Assembly (NCBI GenBank): GCA_041485845.1
Contig: JBGPKH010000098.1
Coordinates: 1-18,662, forward strand
DNA from: OMOG01 sp041485845
GTDB lineage: Bacteria; Acidobacteriota; Terriglobia; Bryobacterales; Bryobacteraceae
Direction: 5' to 3'
DNA length: 18,662 nt
Shown: piece after piece, positions 16,701 through 18,662 of the stretch
Position numbering within the stretch: position 1 is the first letter of the stretch
How the letters are laid out: each line of letters opens with the position of its first letter
The notes under the pieces: generated by a model
Database searches by the model: none
Seen by the model: only the letters and a program-made list of their open reading frames with translations
Told to the model about the DNA's origin: nothing
Program-made: the position numbers and the translations under genes

Positions 16701-17097
16701 CGCGGTCGGAGAGGATTTCTGGGACGATCCCGTATTTCGCGGGGCTGAAGACGGTGGAATGGAGGCCCATCATGAAGAGCACCACGAGCATCCACTCGAT
16801 GTGGCCGGAGATAAGGGCGAAGGCGCCCAGCGCCATGGCGGGAATCTCGAAGGCTTTGACGCCGATGAAAACGCGCCGCTTGCTCACCATATCGGCGAGG
16901 TGGCCGGACCAGCCGGAGAACAGCAGGAAGGGGAGCAGGTAGACGATCTGGACGACGCCGGTGCTGGAGTGGGTGTCGACGGCCGCCTGGAGCACCAGCA
17001 TCTGGTAGAGCTGGTCGTTGAACGCGCCGAGAAACTGCGCCCACAGGAAGGCGTGGAAGCCGGCGTTCTTCAGAACGTCCTTGAAACCGCGAGCCAT
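13726..17097 (-). CDS. aas: LplT-like MFS / PlsC acyltransferase / acyl-ACP synthetase fusion (Aas-type)
   Basis: The 1123-residue protein has three domains. Residues about 8-395 form an MFS transporter like the lysophospholipid flippase LplT (GAFNDQLYQMLVLQAA near 24). Residues about 415-600 are a PlsC/LPLAT acyltransferase with the NHX4D motif (His437, Asp442 in NHMSHID) and FAEGAISR (508-515) in place of FPEG-SR. Residues about 640-1120 are an AMP-binding acyl-ACP synthetase with SSGSTGVPKG (771-780), GYGCTEMSP (908-916), YITGDIALIDDEGF (995-1008) and Lys1105 in GTGKLDLR. By analogy with E. coli LplT and Aas, it should import lysophospholipids across the inner membrane and re-acylate them. 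ATG 17097 is chosen because AAAGGA ends eight bases upstream; a GTG at 17130 would add 11 residues. It is the first gene of a run with DUF2339 and M48. In E. coli the transporter is a separate adjacent gene. Confidence 0.93.
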   Translation of the reverse strand: MARGFKDVLKNAGFHAFLWAQFLGAFNDQLYQMLVLQAAVDTHSSTGVVQIVYLLPFLLFSGWSGHLADMVSKRRVFIGVKAFEIPAMALGAFALISGHIEWMLVVLFMMGLHSTVFSPAKYGIVPEILSDRDLSRGNAWLEMTTLMGIVLGGATGVFVYSAWKGEAGKMALAPLAIAVAGFLASLRITRVKPSGASQPFRLNPFAEVAEGTRHLMQNRPLWLAVMGVAYFWSLGALLKPDLLLFGNEVLKVSELRAGLLLPFLSIGIGVGNMLAGRLSGDKVELGLVPLGSALMGLFAIAMFAARGSYALSVAALILLGTTSGLFIVPLYAYMQQRSGLQEKGRVVATNNFYQTIGMLIASVVLWAFHDQWGVSAGTILLGAGILTLLVTRYIVTVVPDFAVRFILWLVTHSIFRIRIVGPENVPFRGPALLVSNHMSHIDGFLVGACIQRFVRFMVWKPYYELKALNWFFRLTNAIPVGTGSRRDVVESIRAARRELEAGHVVCIFAEGAISRTGNMLPFKRGMEKIVEGLDVPVIPVHLDRLWGSIFSFESGHFFWKWPKRIPYPVTVSFGAPMPSDTSAHEVRQAIQELSIDAVAHRKTAGDLLDRRLIRNARRHWHQLAMADSTGRELTHGRMLTGGVLISRWIRRQCPEQEMIGVLLPPTVAGALVNIGATLAGRVPVNLNFTTGREGMAAAVEQCRIRTIVTSKTFLAKAKIEPMDGMVFMEDILARAGKLAQLRALLAARLAPAAFLSAGHRGPDSLATVIFSSGSTGVPKGVMLSHYNLLANIEAIAQLFWIGERDRIAGVLPFFHSFGFTVTIWFPLIAGCGVVYHPNPTDARAIGELVKKYQATLLLSTPTFCSTYARKCSKEEFASLRYVLVGAEKLREPVATAFREKFGVDLLEGYGCTEMSPVAAVNAPNFDDGHQRQTGNKPGAVGHPVPGVAAKIVDPATFAPLTANQEGLLLVKGSNRMLGYLNQPERTAEVFRNGWYITGDIALIDDEGFIRITDRLSRFSKIGGEMVPHIKIEEAIGAVLGDAPCVVTAVADDQRGERLVAMYVRPDLGPGDLWQRLSETGLPRLWLPKRENLYQVDALPQLGTGKLDLRGVKTLAQQLVAVPV

Positions 17098-17176
17098 CGG
17101 TCGATTCCTTTCACGGGTTGGGAACTGCACGGCGATGGCCGGTTGGCGTCAGGCCGCGAGAAGACTCAGGATCAAT

Positions 17177-17206
17177 AGTTTACGTGGTTTGGGGTGACGG
17201 AGTCAC
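17177..17206 (-). promoter_or_regulatory. possible promoter of the acyltransferase operon
   Basis: Read on the minus strand, GTGACT (17206-17201) and TAAACT (17182-17177) match the -35 and -10 consensus at four of six bases each with an 18-base spacer, about 80 bases upstream of the ATG at 17097. The match is modest; this is a prediction from pattern alone. Confidence 0.25.
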
Positions 17207-17230
17207 GGGGCGGGTTGTACATTTAATGTA
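17194..17230. promoter_or_regulatory. two inverted repeats in a divergent intergenic region
   Basis: GTGAC-GGA-GTCAC (17194-17206) and TACATT-T-AATGTA (17218-17230) are perfect inverted repeats with centres 24 bases apart. The first overlaps the proposed -35 box of the acyltransferase promoter. A further TGTACA lies at 17249-17254. They could be operators for one or both divergent genes; no regulator gene is visible in the window. Confidence 0.35.
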
Positions 17231-17332
17231 TGGCTTTGGGACGTTTCATGTACAGAGATCACCTCTATGGCCATCTCAAATCTCAAGAGAGATCAATGAT
17301 GGAGCGGGTCCTTCAAATATTGGAGGTTGACA

Positions 17333-18525
17333 ATGCTGCCACGGAAAAGGCTTTTGAGAGTTTTTCTCATAGCGCTCGTTTTAGACCTGGTTCCTGGCTG
17401 CGTTCCGCCGGTCCACTCTGCTACGCCAGACGGTGGAACCGTCTTCCGGTCGACCGACTCCGCGGGAAAGTGGAGTCCCGCATTGGTGACTGCCACAGGT
17501 GGGCCGTTCAACAGTATCGTAGTCCCCGACGAATGCCCAAACTATCTACGCCGCAGCAGACCACGTGTACAAGAGTACGGACGGAGGAGCTACCTGGAAT
17601 GTGCTGGCCGGCAGTCCGGCCGCGAAATCCATAGCCGTCGACCCGAATAGCCCGTGCATCTTGTTTGCCGACTCGCAGTTCAGTACCGACTGCGGTGTTA
17701 CCGGTCTCTTATCGGCAACGGCACCTTCTCTTCGGACACTTTTGGATCCAAGTCCATAGCAGTCGCAGCGACCCAGCCATCCACTCTTCAAGTGGCTGAC
17801 GTCTACAGAGGCCTAAGTGAGGTTTGCAGAAACCTTTCGGCAGTTTCCGCAGCGCCACAACTTTGGTCTTGTCGTCACTACTACGACCGAACGGCAACCC
17901 CTACCGCAGCCTGATTATCGCCGTCGATACCTCGAATTGTACGTCTTACCTTGGAACCGACACAGGAGCCATCGGCGGATATATTTTCGGAAGCGCAGTC
18001 TGCGGGGGCGTTCCGCTCACTGAGATCGGCCCAACCTTACCGTCCGCGGTGAGGTCTCTTGCTATCCATCCCACAGATCACGTCACCGTCTATGCAGGCA
18101 TGGACAGCGGAGGCGTCTACAAGTACGTGACGAGTCCGTCCCCAGCACGGGTCCTGCTTACCACACTTGATGGCATTGTTGGAGCGCTCGCCGTCGACCG
18201 CTCGAATGCGAATGTTCTCTACGCCGGCACCGGTGCTGGGTCAGTCTACAAAAGCACGAATGGAGGGACAACCTGGGCTCACACAAGTTTGGGTGGAGGT
18301 TCCGTGAATTCTATCACGGCCAATTCGGGTTCGGTTCTCGCCGCCACCACTGGAGGCGCCTTGCCAGCCACAACTCCCCCCGCCCCCGCTACGCTCACAC
18401 CCGCCGCGAGCAGCGGCAGCAGCCAGATCCTCACCGCGACCTTCAACGCTCCCGGCGGATACCAGACGATCAATGTGGTCAACGTCCTGATCAACACCGC
18501 CCTCGACGCCCACCAAGCCTGTTAG
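17333..18525 (+). pseudogene. broken secreted Asp-box beta-propeller protein
   Basis: The gene starts well: GGAGG (17322-17326) is six bases before ATG 17333, which opens a signal peptide (MLPRKRLLRVFLIALVLDLV). Asp-box (BNR/sortilin-like) motifs follow, but in changing frames: VFRSTDSAGKW at 17441-17473, VYKSTDGGATW at 17565-17597 and VYKSTNGGTTW at 18244-18276. Protein-like sequence moves from frame 2 to frame 3 near 17522-17531, back to frame 2 near 17697-17699 (a missing T in a GTTTACC-like site restores GVYRSL), and to frame 1 near 17810-17830. The last segment (from about 17824) ends with a Ser/Pro/Thr-rich linker and a domain reading GGYQTINVVNVLINTALDAHQAC before a TAG. I recall that domain continuing with YLAY-like sequence in Solibacter-type proteins, so it looks truncated. 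The intact gene would have made a secreted seven-bladed-type propeller protein of unknown target. Assembly errors could explain some lesions. Confidence 0.75.
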
Positions 18526-18662
18526 CGCGCGCGCAAAAATAACTTGACCGTTTCGCCCTGGGACACGCTGCCGCGCCCAGGACTGCGCTCCTCCGCTCGC
18601 TCCGCGTTCTCGAACCCGACTGCGAGTCGCGACCGCCAATTCACGCGAATCCGCTTGCTCTC
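18526..18662. other. unassigned window edge
   Basis: No gene, RNA or mobile element is recognised after the pseudogene. An alternating GC run (about 18525-18534) is followed by AAAAA, but no proper terminator stem can be drawn. Confidence 0.5.

Noticed and set aside
10652..17044. 2130-codon minus-strand frame that looks like a fusion ending in DUF2339
   Set aside because: Everything before ATG 13705 is an Arg/Pro/His-rich shadow of the acyltransferase gene; a ribosome binding site and membrane helix mark the true start at 13705.
14014..17178. 1054-codon open frame on the plus strand opposite the acyltransferase fusion
   Set aside because: It is antisense to a gene with all its catalytic motifs, and the translation is biased (Gly, Ala, Asp, Glu, His) without domains. 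The equal length to the other shadow is coincidence.
17230..17634. 134-codon ORF overlapping the start of the propeller pseudogene
   Set aside because: There is no ribosome binding site, it starts inside a palindrome, and most of it overlaps the better-supported signal peptide in another frame.
18521..18543. GTTA-GCGCGCGCGC-AAAAA-TAAC near the right edge
   Set aside because: It looks like a terminator, but the alternating GC run pairs only with itself and the A-run is on the wrong side for a plus-strand U-tract.
1..18662. CRISPR arrays, tRNA or rRNA genes, transposases and integrases
   Set aside because: I looked for regularly spaced repeats, tRNA T-loop motifs and transposase or integrase motifs on both strands and saw none.

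Overview
The window is about 18.7 kb of mostly GC-rich bacterial DNA. The gene families suggest an acidobacterium of the Bryobacterales/Solibacter type: a Tat-exported Gfo/Idh/MocA oxidoreductase, a GH27 glycosidase with an extra N-terminal beta domain, Uma2 and YjbR genes, a secreted Asp-box propeller ending in a motif like NVVNVLIN, and G-rich low-complexity repeats inside genes. This assignment is inference from family content; there is no rRNA or other taxonomic marker in the window.

Left part (1-2625, visibly lower GC): two loosely spaced plus-strand genes. One is a DUF4365 protein with a PD-(D/E)XK-like core, and the other a DUF262 protein carrying its own C-terminal HNH nuclease domain. 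Both families are often found in restriction/defence contexts, so this may be the edge of a defence or accessory island. A gene-free stretch of about 350 bases follows.

Centre-left (2974-6341, plus strand): a tight cluster of a Tat-signal Gfo/Idh/MocA oxidoreductase, a secreted GH27 alpha-galactosidase-like enzyme (3-base gap) and a small YjbR/MmcQ protein (ATGA overlap). The first two probably process glycosides outside the cytoplasm. The cluster meets a minus-strand Uma2-family gene tail to tail, with an 11-base overlap.

Centre-right (7021-17097, minus strand): a run transcribed right to left. It starts with a three-part LplT-like MFS / PlsC acyltransferase / acyl-ACP synthetase fusion, followed by a giant DUF2339 membrane protein, an M48 metalloprotease and a large SEC-C protein. 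The first three are separated by only 20 and 18 bases. Together they suggest phospholipid repair and envelope quality control. The SEC-C gene sits behind a 211-base gap containing a hairpin and may be expressed separately.

Right end (17333-18525, plus strand): the decayed remains of a secreted Asp-box beta-propeller gene. It has a good ribosome binding site and signal peptide but at least three frame changes and a stop inside its terminal domain. The 235 bases between it and the divergent acyltransferase gene carry two short inverted repeats that could be operator sites.

The most unusual DNA-level signals are in-frame repetitive elements in coding regions: a hairpin-forming 18-bp tandem repeat in the oxidoreductase, and a strong G-quadruplex-like tract plus an imperfect palindrome in the linker of the DUF2339 gene. 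An 18-base G-rich sequence is shared exactly between the two unrelated genes.
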